Source of the DNA: Cryptomeria japonica
Lineage: Eukaryota > Streptophyta > Pinopsida > Cupressales > Cupressaceae
Reading direction: 5' to 3'
Length of the DNA stretch: 64,000 nt
Assembly (NCBI RefSeq): GCF_030272615.1
Contig: NC_081406.1
Location: 231,684,396-231,748,395, forward strand
Part shown: piece by piece, positions 11,438 to 23,371 of the stretch
Position numbering within the stretch: the stretch's first letter is position 1
Layout: each line of letters starts with the position of its first letter
Notes under the pieces: generated by a model
The model's input: the letters and a program-made list of their open reading frames with translations, nothing else
What the model was told of the DNA's origin: nothing
Database searches by the model: none
Made by a program: the position numbers and the translations under genes

Positions 11438-12570
11438 CAACTTGAGGCTAGCAAAGGCTGTTAGATTCTCTCTATTCCCTCTAGGGTTGAGAAAGTACAA
11501 CACTAATGGCAATTCTGGAGACATCTACGTGGATGCTAACTACTATCGAACAATTCAAGAATATGATTATAAGATCCTTTAAAATATTTTGTTTTAATGT
11601 GTCAAATGATTGTTGACACTAGTTAGTCTAAGTAATTGTTTTGTTGGTTTTATTTTTAGGCAAATCTTCTAAGGGTACCACAATAGCAGTATAGCCTTTA
11701 ATGAGTTTTTGATGATATCCAAGATATCCTAGGAATGTATTTACATCTGATATGATCTTAGGAGGTGGCCACTTCATAATTAGTGCAATCTTCATTGGAT
11801 CCACCACGAGTCCTTTTTGGCATATGATATGTCCCAACAATGTTCTAAAAGGTACCACAAAAGAGTATTTCCTAAGGTTTAGAGATATTGGCATGCTTTT
11901 CCATTTCTCCAACATGGTCCAAAGTGATTAGATGTCATTTTTGACAAGATCATATATTGTCCAATCATCCAAGTAGACCTCTAAAAATTCATGAATCATC
12001 CAAGTAGACCTCTAAAAATTCATGAATAAATTCCTTAAAAGTACCATACTCTTGCTAAAAAATGTGGGTGCATTCTTTAGGTCGAATAATATTATAGTAT
12101 ACATGAAGGAGCCTCATTATGTGACAAATATTGTTTTTGGTTGATCTTCCTCTTTTGTATGGACCTAATGGTATCCAAGCCTATTGGTATTGTTAGGAAC
12201 TGGCCCTTGAAATCACTCTACTTTTGGCACCACGTCCATCTAGGAAACAAACCATCTATTAAGTCATAGTAGTTAAGAGACTAGCAAGATCCATTCTTTC
12301 TTTCTAATAGACAACAATTCCCCCCAATTTCCTAGAGAACACGTTAGTAAAATAATAGATTTCTTTTTCAAAAACTAATTCCAAGATTTCTTCTCTAAAG
12401 GGGGTGGGGAATGGATCATGAATGCAAGCTTTATTTAACTCTTAAAATTTCATGCATATCCAAATGTCACTTGTTTTGTATGACTATGGGACTGATCCAT
12501 TTAAAATCCTCGACTAGTTTGATAATCCCTACTGTCAAAATTTTATTCAACTCTATTTTAACTCTCTTTT
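11438..12570 (-). pseudogene. Outer gypsy: reverse transcriptase and RNase H start, broken
   Basis: Leftwards from about 12560: IIKLVEDFKWISPIVIQ (RT start), a degraded FLDG motif, NAPTFFSKS, then the catalytic box EVYLDDWTIYD at about 11970, then LGHIICQKGLVVDPMKI and IMKWPPPKIISDVNTFLGYLGYH. RNase H begins with SIHVDVSRIAISVVLSQ and reaches FASLKLS exactly at the inner insertion. A 31-bp direct duplication at 11964-12025 copies the YLDD box out of frame. Many other stops are present. Confidence 0.85.
11964..12025. repeat. 31-bp exact tandem duplication in RT active-site box
   Basis: Two adjacent identical 31-bp units (11964-11994, 11995-12025) start atcatccaagtagacctc. The minus strand of each encodes the EVYLDD box. 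31 is not a multiple of 3, so the frame is lost. Confidence 0.95.
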
Positions 12571-13787
12571 CATATTGGGGTTGAGGCGATAAGGTATTTT
12601 ATGGCATGGTTTCTACATTCTTTTAGATGTATTTTCATTACTTCCACCTCTTCATTAATTCCTTTCATCTTAGTGAATGTGCGACGAAGTAATTCTTCAT
12701 ACTTCATGAATAGTGCAATAATTGATACTACCACAGGTTCTTCCCAATAGTCTCTATTTTTTGCTATTTTAGGTCCATCATGAGTGGCTATGTTTTGCTC
12801 CTAGATCTTGCGGGGTTGGTTATAATAGTGTTCTTTAGAGTCTTTGGTTAACTCCAACTCTCATTCTCCTTCTTCCACATATATATTGATCTTAGGGTTT
12901 GGTTCATTGTCATCTTTTTGTACTTTGTAACACCTATTCTCCACAAGTTTTGTTTGTTTATCTAGCCATTTTATTAACTTCCATACTCCTTAGCTCCGTG
13001 GTGGAGGTTTCTGTTCAAGACAAATATTTTCTTGTACTAGTTTAAAAATGGTTTCTTTTAACTTCCCTAGGGCATTGTAGATTTGTACATTATAATCGCA
13101 AAATAAAAAATGTGAGGGTGAAGTCTTTTGTCAATACTTCCTAATCCCTCATTTCAGCTTGTCTTTCTTGATTGATATAACAGGTTTGGATGACTAGTGT
13201 TAGTGTCCAATAAAATAACTTTATATATATTTGAGTGGTGGTTATATTCTCTATCAGTGTTCCATATTATAATGCAAGTTTTAATGTGTTCCTTTGATGT
13301 GATTATTTAGGTGCATAATAATAAATATCATATTCTCCCTCCTTTTGTATATATGGTCTTTAATAATAATCTTGAAAGGGGCTAGTCCGAAATATTAGGC
13401 TTATGCATGTTACGCTAATATGCTACATTGTGTACTAGGGTGTCCTAAATTGCAATCGTTCTTATGTGTTCATCATGAAATGTATGCTCCATATTTGAAA
13501 TATATTTGGTAAAATCCCTTACACCAAATAATCTTGGTAATTTAATGTGGGAGATACCTCTTTGAATATGATTAATATATTTTGTATCTCCTATAGACTA
13601 CTTTTCCTTGATATGTCTTTGATTTGGCTACTTATCATTAAAACACATCTAAATCTAAATAGTTTATGTTGTTGAGGCTTAGAAGTGCTATAATTTTTGG
13701 ATATGGTGAATAGAGGATGGGGATTTCTATCCTTGAGAGGTTCTACTTAGGATCTATCTTCTATACTTAGTGGAATGTGAACTATTT
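12571..13787 (-). other. Outer gypsy pol/linker, too degraded to name
   Basis: This lies between the protease and RT blocks of the outer element. No frame longer than a few dozen codons and no clear motif are seen. By position it should hold the protease-RT linker. Confidence 0.5.
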
Positions 13788-14171
13788 TTATGTTATCTGC
13801 AAATGAGATTTCTTCCCTCTAGAAATATACAATACTATTTTTATTAACAAACCACTTAATACCAATAAGGCTTTGAATGGACGAAATGGTTCTTTCATTT
13901 GGACTACTTCAAAATCTATAGTTTTCTTTATTCCTTTAATGTTAATCTCCACATTCTTCCAAGTGCCCAATGTATCCATATCAAAACCATCTACTAGACT
14001 AATATTCATAGATGTTTTGACTAGCTGAAATTGCCCAAATTTTTTCCATGTTGTAACTAGTATGATGTCCAAATCTGCCCCTACGTCTACCGTAGCATAT
14101 TTGACTTTATTATTATTGAGGTGTGCATTGATTAGTAAAGATCCATTCTTACAATTCCAATCTTTGGACAA
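13788..14171 (-). pseudogene. Outer gypsy: retropepsin-like protease remnant
   Basis: The 127-codon frame contains VKYATVDVGADLDIILVTTW, a weak aspartic-protease motif in which the usual D-S/T-G-A/S reads DVGAD. A loop follows with GFDMDTLG and a beta-rich stretch. Position just downstream of gag and upstream of RT supports a gypsy protease. The active-site Thr/Ser is replaced by Val. Confidence 0.6.
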
Positions 14172-14499
14172 CCAATTAACTTGTTGTGTTTGTGTATTCT
14201 AGTGCTTCCCCCAATGTTTTTGTTTTTCCACTAAATCATTTTTTCTTGCTATAGAGACCAAATTTTCCAATATTTTAACATCTTCTTTAGTGAAACAACC
14301 TACTTCTTCTACTTAATTTTATTTTTTAAGTGTTAGTCCTTTATCTAGTGAGGACTGTAGCTTTCTTCTTTGGTCTAATTTTCGTTTCTTGTTTTATCTT
14401 CGCTACTTGTTCTTCTCTAGAATATTTTTCATTGAATGCGTTAGAGGACAATATGTCCATCCATTTGGAATGTCTTATTTCCTATGGTGGCATTTTGTA

Positions 14500-16320
14500 G
14501 ATTACTTAGGCTCTTCTCTATAGGTAATCACTTCTCGATGATGTTATGACATTTTGGAATAATTTCCTAGAATGTTCACACTTGAACAAATCATGATTTT
14601 ATCTCCACATAAAGGAAATTTATTTATGTTCCAATCCCCAACACTCATATGCATAGTGACCCATGTTTCCACAATTGAATCATGTGGCATTATTCCTCCT
14701 TTTGGTATTTCTTCCTTGACCTCTATCTCCTTTGTAGTTGGATTGTTGGTTGTCCTCAATTAAATCTTGTTGCGAGTTGTTTTGCATAGCACAATAATTC
14801 CTTTTTTCTCTCCAGGGGGTTGGTGGTATCCTCCATCATTTCTTTCATCTACACTACAATTGTGGTTGTGACATCCTTGATGGCAATGATTTCCTTCATT
14901 CTAGATTGGATACTGGTAATTTGGACAATTCTCAGTCAAGTGGGTATCCCATTCTTGACAAATAGCAATGTATGTTGAATTGGATTTAATAGTTTTGTCC
15001 TCCACATGTAACACAATGACACTTATTTCTCCTTTTGGTTTTCAGGATAGTTATTTTAAATATGACCTTCCCTAGAGCATTATGTGCACCATATATCCTT
15101 TGGTTTCTTTAGCTCTTTTGCTAGAATTTTGTTCTAAATTGTTAACTTTTGAACTAATAATTGAAGTTCCTTTAGCCCCTCTTTTGTTTAATCTTTCTCC
15201 AATCTTCTCCAATGTTGTGCATCAGTCCATAGGCCATTATTATTAGGTCTATGTAGGATTCAAAGACACTGACATCCAATCCAACCTTGATTTCCTTCTA
15301 TATTCTGAAAATAAACCATTCAATTTTTTGCTTCTTGAGTAATGCCTCTTCCAATTTGTGGCATACTTATTTAAACCTTTTATCATATACCCTAACTGAT
15401 TCATTTTCCCTTCGCACCAACTATCTCATTTTAATCATAGTTTCAATAAGAATAGCCAAAGTATCAAAATTTACTATGAAATCATCTTTGACATCATCCT
15501 AACTACTGTTATGTTACAGATAGGTCTTCATTCACCACTCTAGTTCATCTTTTCTCAAGGAGGACATGAAGTCTTGTAGTCTTTGTCTATCTTCTTGCAC
15601 TCTTTTTCTCTCCCATAGGGGCTCCAGTTGGAATGCATGTTTCGTGACCTTAGTAGTATCTTGGCCAAAGACTAGGATTTTGATTAAGGCTTCCATCTTG
15701 TATGTTTTCTTCTCTAGTTTAGGCTTCTAAATTTGTGGGTTTTCCTTTTTTCTCTTTTTTAATGTTTTGAACTATTTAGGGCTTCTCCTCTTGGTCTTTA
15801 TCTCACTTTAATTTGATATCAAAGAATTTGGTGTGCAATATTTTTTCGAGGCGATCTCCTTACTCTTCTTCTTCTTCTTTTGTTAATGGTATTTCTTCTA
15901 CTAAAATTCTCCTACTTTTATATGGTTGTGGGGATGGGTCTTGGTTAGCGGGTTGTGATTCTTCAAAGCAACATTTCATTATTTTTTTGTAAGTGACATT
16001 TGAAATTAGTTAGTGACCAAAACTCTTCACCCAAAGTTAACATGGATTTTCCTTCTTTATCTTTTTCCTCTTTTCTCAATTTCCTTATACTTTTATTAAC
16101 TGATTCTTGAAAATATACGTCATTTAAGGGTAAGACCTTTTCTAGATTTTTCAAAAATTTAATGAATGTATCATCTAGTTTGATTGTAATAAAGGATAAG
16201 TCTAATTTACTTTTTGGGTTTGTAGGGGTTTCCATACTACTGCATTCCCCTAACAACAACCACCCGGATATATCATATTCTGAACAATAGATTTCTCCAA
16301 ACAATTCAATAGTCATCTTG
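14500..16320 (-). pseudogene. Outer gypsy: gag with two zinc-knuckle remnants
   Basis: From about 16316 leftwards the minus strand has a short open block (15963-16316), then fragmented gag. At about 14925-14970 a finger-like IAICQEWDTHLTENC is seen. At 14641-14683 a knuckle reads stop-FNCGNMGHYAYEC, a C-x2-C-x4-H-x4-C motif whose first Cys codon is now TGA. No continuous frame remains. The first block has LEKVLPLNDVYFQES and a Lys/Glu-rich helix, and I do not recognise its domain. Confidence 0.65.
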
Positions 16321-16884
16321 CCTCATTTTGGAATGCAATTAAGCTCTCTAGGGTCTTTTATTCTCTTCCCTTCTTGTCTCTTTTTTTCCTTTTGACAACA
16401 CCCACATTGGCATGCTTAGCAACACCCATATTGGTGTGCTCTAAACTCAACTTCATCATAGTCCCCATCCTCATGTGGTGTCTTTCTTCTCTCTCCAACA
16501 TTTTTGTCTATCTTCTTTCCTCTCTATTTGAGCTTGCCATTATCAGTTCTTTAAAATTTCAATTTCCTCCTTGGTTTCTCTAGTATTCTTGTTGTCTCCT
16601 CTTGTTGCAGGTGTTTTTGTCTTGGACTTGCATTACTCATTTATCATCTCTCATGATATTTATCTGACAACAATTTTTATCATTCATATCTTTTCATGGG
16701 CCCCTTCGGAACCTCTTCCTCCTTTATGTTCCCCATCCCCTTGGTGCCTAACCCCATCTCATAGGGTAGATGTCAAGAGGATAGTGCAACAAATATTTAT
16801 ATCTTCTTTGTAATCTACTTAACTCTTCCATTTGATATATATGGTTTGAATTTGAAAATTTTCCTATCGCGCTTAACAAGACTT

Positions 16885-16910
16885 AACCCTTATCCTAGCA
16901 ATGGAACTAA
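16885..16910 (-). other. Possible degraded primer-binding site, outer gypsy
   Basis: The minus strand next to the LTR reads TTAGTTCCATTGCTAGGAT. It aligns by eye with the TGGCGCCGTTGCCGGGGA type of primer site used by some plant gypsy elements, with differences mostly of the C-to-T/G-to-A type. It is clearly not the initiator Met type. Confidence 0.4.
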
Positions 16911-17412
16911 TGTTAGCAAGAGATTTGGGGATATAGATCAGGGTTCTAAATCCCAATGAGTTTTTAATGTTGTATTCTTCACCCTGAACTTAGTCCTATT
17001 AAGGAGAACAAAGAACTAGATCCGGGTAGAAGATGTCTTAACTAACAAAATAGTAAGAACAAACATAACACATTAGTTGGAGACCAAAAACAAACTATAT
17101 TGATTATATTCATTCATTATATTATATACACCCTTATATCCTCCTTCTACATCTTTATATATTCATATCATATATCTTCCTCCTATATATTCTTCATTTC
17201 CTATACTTCTATTATATTGCCCTTTATCATCTTACTACTAGTGATCATAACCTACAATATATTTTTATCTAATAGATGGGATGTCACCCACACTTAGTAC
17301 TCCTAGTTTACGGGCTATGTTCTCATCCATGAGCTCTACAATTCTGATGTGACAAGATGATATCTCAAAGCATGTAGTACTCATAGAATGAATAATCAAA
17401 CTTAAAAAATGA
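16911..17412 (-). repeat. 5' LTR of outer gypsy element
   Basis: It starts tgttagcaag and ends ttaaaaaatga, followed by the target copy tatct. It is strongly diverged from 3058-3545, and the last 60 bp align poorly. Confidence 0.75.
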
Positions 17413-17417
17413 TATCT

Positions 17418-19700
17418 AAATAAATAAAAAGTAACGCACCTCACTAAATATCATCATTTATCCATCATTTAATGTGTTATCCAAGGGAAAGATTAAAAAA
17501 ATACACATGTAAAAAAATTTAAAAAACACAATAATTTTTTACCTCATTTTGTGGTCATGAGATAGAAGGTGTATTAGAAACTAGCATTAGTGATGGTGGT
17601 GAGTCCCTACATACACACTTATGGCTGTCTTCAATTGGTTGCATTCATTAGATGCAAGGAATTGGAAGAGAGAAAACAATAAATGAAGGATAAGTGGAAG
17701 CTATAATTTTAAGCATGTAAAGTGATAACTATGTCATACCTCTTGCAAACTATACATTGGGGATGAAGGGTGTAGGACGATGCATCCCAAGATAAAATAA
17801 CGGCGAGAAAGGGCCCAGTGGGTAGCAAGGAAAGAGGGACGATAGACATAATGTAACATGTGGAATGGCGAGCAAATTTGTGGCATGTGACACGTGAGAT
17901 ATTTTGCAGTGTGATATCTTGGTCGACGTGTTAATCTTCTAGGAGGATAGCGTAAAAAAATAGGAAGACTTTTCAATTGCAAAGCATGGATGTTATGTCT
18001 TCCTATCTATTGAACACTTCATGTTCAAGTCATTTTAGATGAAAATCTGTTGGTTTTGGAATCAAAGGATGAAAACCCTTTGGTTCTAGGAGCATTCTCA
18101 CTTAGGCATTGTAGGGAAGTTCAATAACTTATTGTGAGTATTGTTGTCATTGATAATGATTGTCAAACAATTCTATTTGTTGTGGAAATCAAAGTGATAT
18201 AAATATAAATATTGTAATTCAATTGTGCAAATTTATGTGTTGTTAGTTTTTAAATTAATTTTTGTTGTTCATTTAGTTTGGTGTAAATTTGTTTATGTTA
18301 TTTTAGTACTATTGAAGTTTTTATTTCAAATATACTATTTTAATATTTTTTGGAAAGGGACATTATAATGGTACTAGAGGAATAGTGTTGCCATCCTATT
18401 AGGTTATTCTATCGTATGCAATTGAGTCAAATAGACCTAAAAGATCTAGAAAGAGAGGGGAAAATAGCCACATAATAATATATTTGTGGAACTAGGGGCA
18501 CAGTTAAGAAGAAAATGGTTGATCGAGAAGATAACTTTAGGCTTTATTGGTCAATCAACGAAAAACCAATCAATTTCTTATGTAATTAATGTAGAACCTA
18601 ACCTACTTAGTCAACCACACCAAACCTACACAAAATAATCATTCCAAATGAAGTAATCCAACAAATGACCAAGTTTAAATTAAATTGCCCCAGAAGTTAA
18701 TTAGCGCCAAAGTTTTAGAAAGAGAGAATATACATTTCCTAGAGGAAGAACAAAAACAAGAGGATAAAGTGGCAAGCTATCACACAAAATACATTTCACT
18801 AAATCAAGCCAATGGAAAAGGGAGAAGAAGATATGAAGAGCAACCCCACAAAGAGGATTTTAGAGTGGAACGATGCGATAGAGATGACAAGGGGAGGAAT
18901 CCGAATAAAAGATTCCTTTGGGACTACATAAGAAAAGGGGGAAAAGAACATGAAGCTTTAGAATGTGCTAAGGAGGAAATCCAGGGGTTGGAGCCAAAAT
19001 AATCATTCTTGAAAGAGGGAGAGCCCAAAACAATGAATCCTAAAATTGTGAAGAGCATGCCAAAGCCAAAATCATAAGAGATGGTTGAAACAAAGAAGTG
19101 ATGGTAGATTAAGAAGAAAAATTAAAGTCACGAGATGTTATAGAAGCATAATGAGAGAACACCACAATGACAAAAGGTAGTGAGTTCCAAGATCAGCACA
19201 AAAATCTAGTAAATTTTTGTATCCCAAATCTACATCAATCCCCTAGGCCACAAGGACTCCTAACACAAAAGAAAAAATCACGTGGTTCGCAAAGCAACAA
19301 GTTGCAATGCATCTAAAATTGCCAATACAAGAGCTAAGCATCACATCCTCCATTCCTAAGTCTATTTTGGGTCCTTTTATTCCAAAATCTACTATCATAC
19401 ATGTTTATGCTGAGTTTTAATCTATTTGTAAACCCTAATAAGATCTAACCAAACTATGGATCTACAAACTAATTCAACAAAACTCAATAGAGAATCTACA
19501 AATGTATGCAAATAACATAAAATAAACAAAGCTATACCTTCACATGCATAATAGACGTGTTTCCATTGTTCTCCTATCCTCCATGATCTTGTATTGATGA
19601 TGGTTTGCTCTAAGATTTTTATGAACTTACACAAGAGCTCAAGGAAGAATGGATGTGGCTATGATGATGTATGCTATAATGTTTTTTTAGAACATATTTA
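17418..19700. other. Gene-free region with one weak gag-like ORF
   Basis: The plus-strand frame 18685-19002 (105 codons) is Glu/Lys/Arg-rich and ends with GGKEHEALECAKEE, which loosely recalls the H-x4-C half of a zinc knuckle. The upstream Cys pair is missing. No LTR boundary is found. Other open stretches (17734-17982 minus, 19422-19634 minus) show no motif. I see no functional gene. Confidence 0.35.
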
Positions 19701-19789
19701 TGATCAAGCTATGTGCTATGGAAAATGAGGGGAGGAAGCCTCTTTTATGGAGATCATCCTAAGCATGGAGGACTTAGATTAAGAGGTTA

Positions 19790-20275
19790 AAAGGTGAATG
19801 GTCGGGATCACATAGATGAAAGAGAATCAATAAGATTTGAGGGTACGTAAATATGAAGGGAGGAGATTAAGAGGTGAGTTAAGTTTGGAGAAAACACAAA
19901 GTGAAGAAGAGGCAGTTGACACTTGTCACGTACCTATGAATTTAGATTATGATCCATGTGAACAAGTTGAAGGGCTAGGATTGAAGAAGAAAAAGGTAAG
20001 TGAATTAATTAAATATATAAAAGCATTTATTTAATTACTAGAGGAAAAGGCTAGATAAATTAAATAAATAAAATATTTATTTAATTTAGGAGAGAGGGTG
20101 AGATTAAATAAATAATAAATATTTATTTGAATTAGAAAGAAGAGGCTTAGTGAATTAATTAAATAAATAAATAATATTTATTTAATAAAATAGAGGAAAT
20201 AATGGTTAACTAATTAAATAATAATAAATATTAATTTAATTAAGGAAGGAGTTTTTAGGTGTCTACCATATGTAG
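19790..20275 (-). repeat. AT-block segment, LTR-like, minus orientation
   Basis: On the minus strand it begins near GGTAGACACCTAAAAACTCC and carries several blocks of TTTATTTAATT and its complement, separated by short pyrimidine-rich spacers. The same organisation appears in plus orientation at 22260-22530 and 23372-23690. No ends or duplications are certain. Confidence 0.45.
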
Positions 20276-22230
20276 TTCATCATTCCAAAATTTTATGTCC
20301 ACTTCTCATCCAATTGTTCAACATCCATTATGTCATTTTTTAATATTGGTCCTAACAACATTCCCCCACAACACTTCCATCATATCCTTCCATTGACACA
20401 CTTTCAAACATCTCATCCCTTATCCCAAATATCCCCCTTATTAAATTCATTTAATCCATGCCTTTGCATAGTCCACCCATGCTTACAAAGTTCTACCAAC
20501 ATCTAGTAGTCACTTCTAAATGGGATTCTATCACCTTGGTATGGAAATAAATGCTTGAGTCATCTATCTTCCCTCCTACTCCTCCATTAGCATCACCATC
20601 CACCTAATCTTTTATATCCCATCCTCATCCTCCTAATCCTTCCTCCTCCCATTCAATATATATAAACCTCCCCAAAATAAATAATAATAATTAAAAATCT
20701 AAATGAAATAGTAAAGAAAAATAATACTATGTCCAATGGTGAAAACATGAAAAATAGGCAACTTGGGAAAGTACCATGATGAAATCCTAGAAAATAGGTG
20801 GCATGTGTAAACCTCCCCATTTATTGTCTCTCTACATATGAGCGAAATTTTATCTAGCTGCATATCCATCATCTCATCCATCCCACCTATCTATCCTACC
20901 CATCATATCTTATCCATTCCAATTCATCCATCATCCTTTTGATCTTGATAAAGATAGGGGCAACTATTCATACATGATTTGGACACCTCTTGGCATAGAT
21001 TCTCCTATTTCACTTTTCATCCTTCCATCCTTATTACCCTCTAATCCATCCAACATATCCATACACAATATTGACACTCACTATACTCATGCTTCCCACC
21101 ATATAATCCTTCCACACACCTCCATATCTATTATCCTCCCATCATCCCATCATGAGCATCCTAACATCTCATCATACATGAAATATCTAGAGTGGTGCAT
21201 CAAACTCCTTTGCAACATAGCCCTTGAAGATCATATCCAAGACCTCCATCCATCTAATTATTCCTCTCATCCCCTATCCAAAACTTTCATCCCTTCATAC
21301 CATAATCTTTACATCTCCTACGCCTTATCTCCTATCCTTCATCCATTAGTCCCTCTTACTAATTTATCCTCTCATCTTATAATCCCTCTTTATTGATATC
21401 TAGCTATAGACTACCCCCCACATAATCCAATGTCATCCACCCCATTATTCCATCAATCCCATGTATTCTAGATGCTCCTTATAATTTAAAACCATAATAG
21501 AATCCTAATCAATGTAATCTAGTGAAAATCATCCAATCACTTCCTTAGTCTTGTTCTTATCCTTGCTACAAGCCTTTATCCAAATTGAATCATCAAAATT
21601 AGGATGTATGCTTCCTAATAATTGTGTTGTTTTAAGTTGTATCATTCTCATACCAACGCATTGCATCCATCATCAACCAATCATGAATTTCAACTTGACT
21701 AAGGCAAAATAATGTTTGTGTTTGAATATTTTATGCATGTTTGCTTGCTTGTGTGCATTATCATTTGTCTTACATCTATCTTAGTCCTTGTAACCAACCT
21801 ATCACATTTATGATGGTGCTACACAACATATGTTTTTCTTGTGACTTATATTTTTCTATGAATGAGACACATTGTTAAACCCTAGTTCCTTACATCTTGG
21901 TGAATAGCATCAAGTGCTATAATCCAATGCAAAATAATGATGCATTTCATTCCTCTCTTATTACTTCCATTATTAAGCTTCATCCTTCCATCGCTAGCTC
22001 CTTACCCCTTCTATTCATCATCTTGTATCATCTTTCATCTACATTGCATGGTCTCGTCCATTTTGAGCATACACCCATAGTCTCTTAAACCCACCTATCC
22101 TCTCAAGGGGCCACCCTCATCCTCATCCTCATCCTTCCTCCTAGTCACTCCTTTAAATGATTGGGGCATCTTCCCTAATCTAACCATTTTATTCTAAGAG
22201 CTATGCTTAAATATTATTTGAATTGATGCT
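20276..22230. other. Pyrimidine-rich low-complexity tract
   Basis: The plus strand is dominated by repeats of catcc, tcctc and atccat. The open stretch 20974-21396 is a product of this bias (Ser/His/Ile/Pro-rich) and not a gene. It lies between two inversely oriented AT-block segments, so it may be the inside of a decayed element, but nothing coding is visible. Confidence 0.5.
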
Positions 22231-22254
22231 ACTTCGCAGCACCATCTCAAAGAG

Positions 22255-23040
22255 GGGAAAACCTAGACACCTAAAATTTACCATCACTATGACCTAATTA
22301 TTTCATTTATAATTGATTGAATATAACCCTAATTTTTCAATTGATCATCTAATATTCGTCCCCTTATGAATTAAATAATAAAAATATTATTTAATTAATA
22401 AAATCACTAATAATTCCTCTCCTATAGACCTTAGGTAAAAATAAATCTAGTTATTTATTTACCTAAATCCACCATCCTCATCCCAAAAATTAAATTATAT
22501 CTTATTATTTAAATGTTCATTATTTTAACTTTTCATTAAGTGGGTTAAAATTAACTAACCCCTTAACCCTCCTCTTACACATCCAATATCCTAATCAAAC
22601 CCCTTCCCAAATCCTCCACATCCTCCAATATGTACAAAGGCATAGGCCTCTATATGTGTGGCATGGCATTTGACATGACCTTAGCACCATGTCACATGGC
22701 CCGAATAAAATGCCCATTCCTCAAGGGTACTCTAAAGTAACTCTTCTATCTTCTCCATCCAATATTCCCAAGGAGAATATCCACCCTTGATTTTATCCTC
22801 AATCCCTCTCGTTCCATCTCTTCCAAACAAATAGGCATCCACTTTTCATTTTCTCATCTTCCCATGTCCCTCAACCATTATAAGCCATTGATATCATATT
22901 TTAATCCCAACCATCCAATTTTATCTAGCCAAAAATCTATAAATTGGATACCCATCCAAATAAACATCTTCAAACTAAACCTTATTCTATTGATAAGAGA
23001 ACTCACACATCAACACCATTGAGAAAAACCACCATACTAG
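22255..23040 (+). repeat. AT-block segment, LTR-like, plus orientation
   Basis: It starts near ctagacacctaaaatttacc and shows the same alternation of aataaa/ttattta blocks and pyrimidine-rich spacers as 23372-24758. It ends with an agaactcacacatcaacacc region. It may be a diverged LTR of the same family. Boundaries are not fixed. Confidence 0.4.
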
Positions 23041-23371
23041 TATGATGCTACAAAGGTTAATTTGTTGAGATTATTTTATGTTTTTATCATGTTTTGTTAA
23101 ATATTATACTTAATCATGAGTGTTTCTTGTATTTTGGGTAGAACAGGTTAATATCATTTAGCTTATTCTTGTATGCTTAAATTTTTAAGTGCATAATAAC
23201 TATCTACTTTCTACCCATTTTTGTTACTAGTATTGTGCAACTTTTGAACAAAAGGATCATTAGCAACATTTGATTAGCTAGCTCTCAACATAGTCTCGCA
23301 TTATTGTCAAACTATAACTCTTTATAACATATGATGATGGTTCTTTGTTTGTATTCTTTGACAATGATAAG

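Larger units (their letters stand above)
5174..11442 (-). mobile_element. Inner chromodomain Ty3/gypsy element nested in outer element
   Basis: Two similar LTRs (5179-6016 and 10635-11437) are flanked by the perfect duplication caact (5174-5178 and 11438-11442). The minus strand has a primer-binding site to initiator Met tRNA, gag, protease, reverse transcriptase, RNase H, integrase and a C-terminal chromodomain, the layout of plant chromoviruses. The chromodomain with LVKWKDIPVEDSSW looks Galadriel-like to me, but clade needs a tree. Most of pol is still in long frames, but stops, frameshifts and lost catalytic residues make it non-autonomous. It is younger than its host element. Confidence 0.92.
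3053..17417 (-). mobile_element. Outer degenerate Ty3/gypsy LTR retrotransposon (interrupted)
   Basis: The element is delimited by the 5-bp target duplication tatct (3053-3057 and 17413-17417). It has two diverged LTRs, an internal polypurine tract next to the left LTR and a primer-site-like sequence before the right LTR. Gene order on the minus strand is gag (about 16.3 to 14.5 kb), protease (14.0 kb), reverse transcriptase (12.6 to 11.6 kb), RNase H (split) and integrase (4.5 to 3.9 kb), which is the Ty3/gypsy order. Removing the inner insertion leaves about 8.1 kb. All reading frames are broken. Poor LTR agreement and many stops mark it as much older than its insert. Confidence 0.85.

Noticed and set aside
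5174-11442. Endogenous pararetrovirus instead of a gypsy element
   Set aside because: LTRs, target duplication, integrase and chromodomain are present, and no movement or viral coat protein region is seen.
20974-21396. 140-codon plus-strand open frame
   Set aside because: Made of His/Ser/Ile/Pro-rich translation of a pyrimidine-biased tract with no motif or neighbouring exon.
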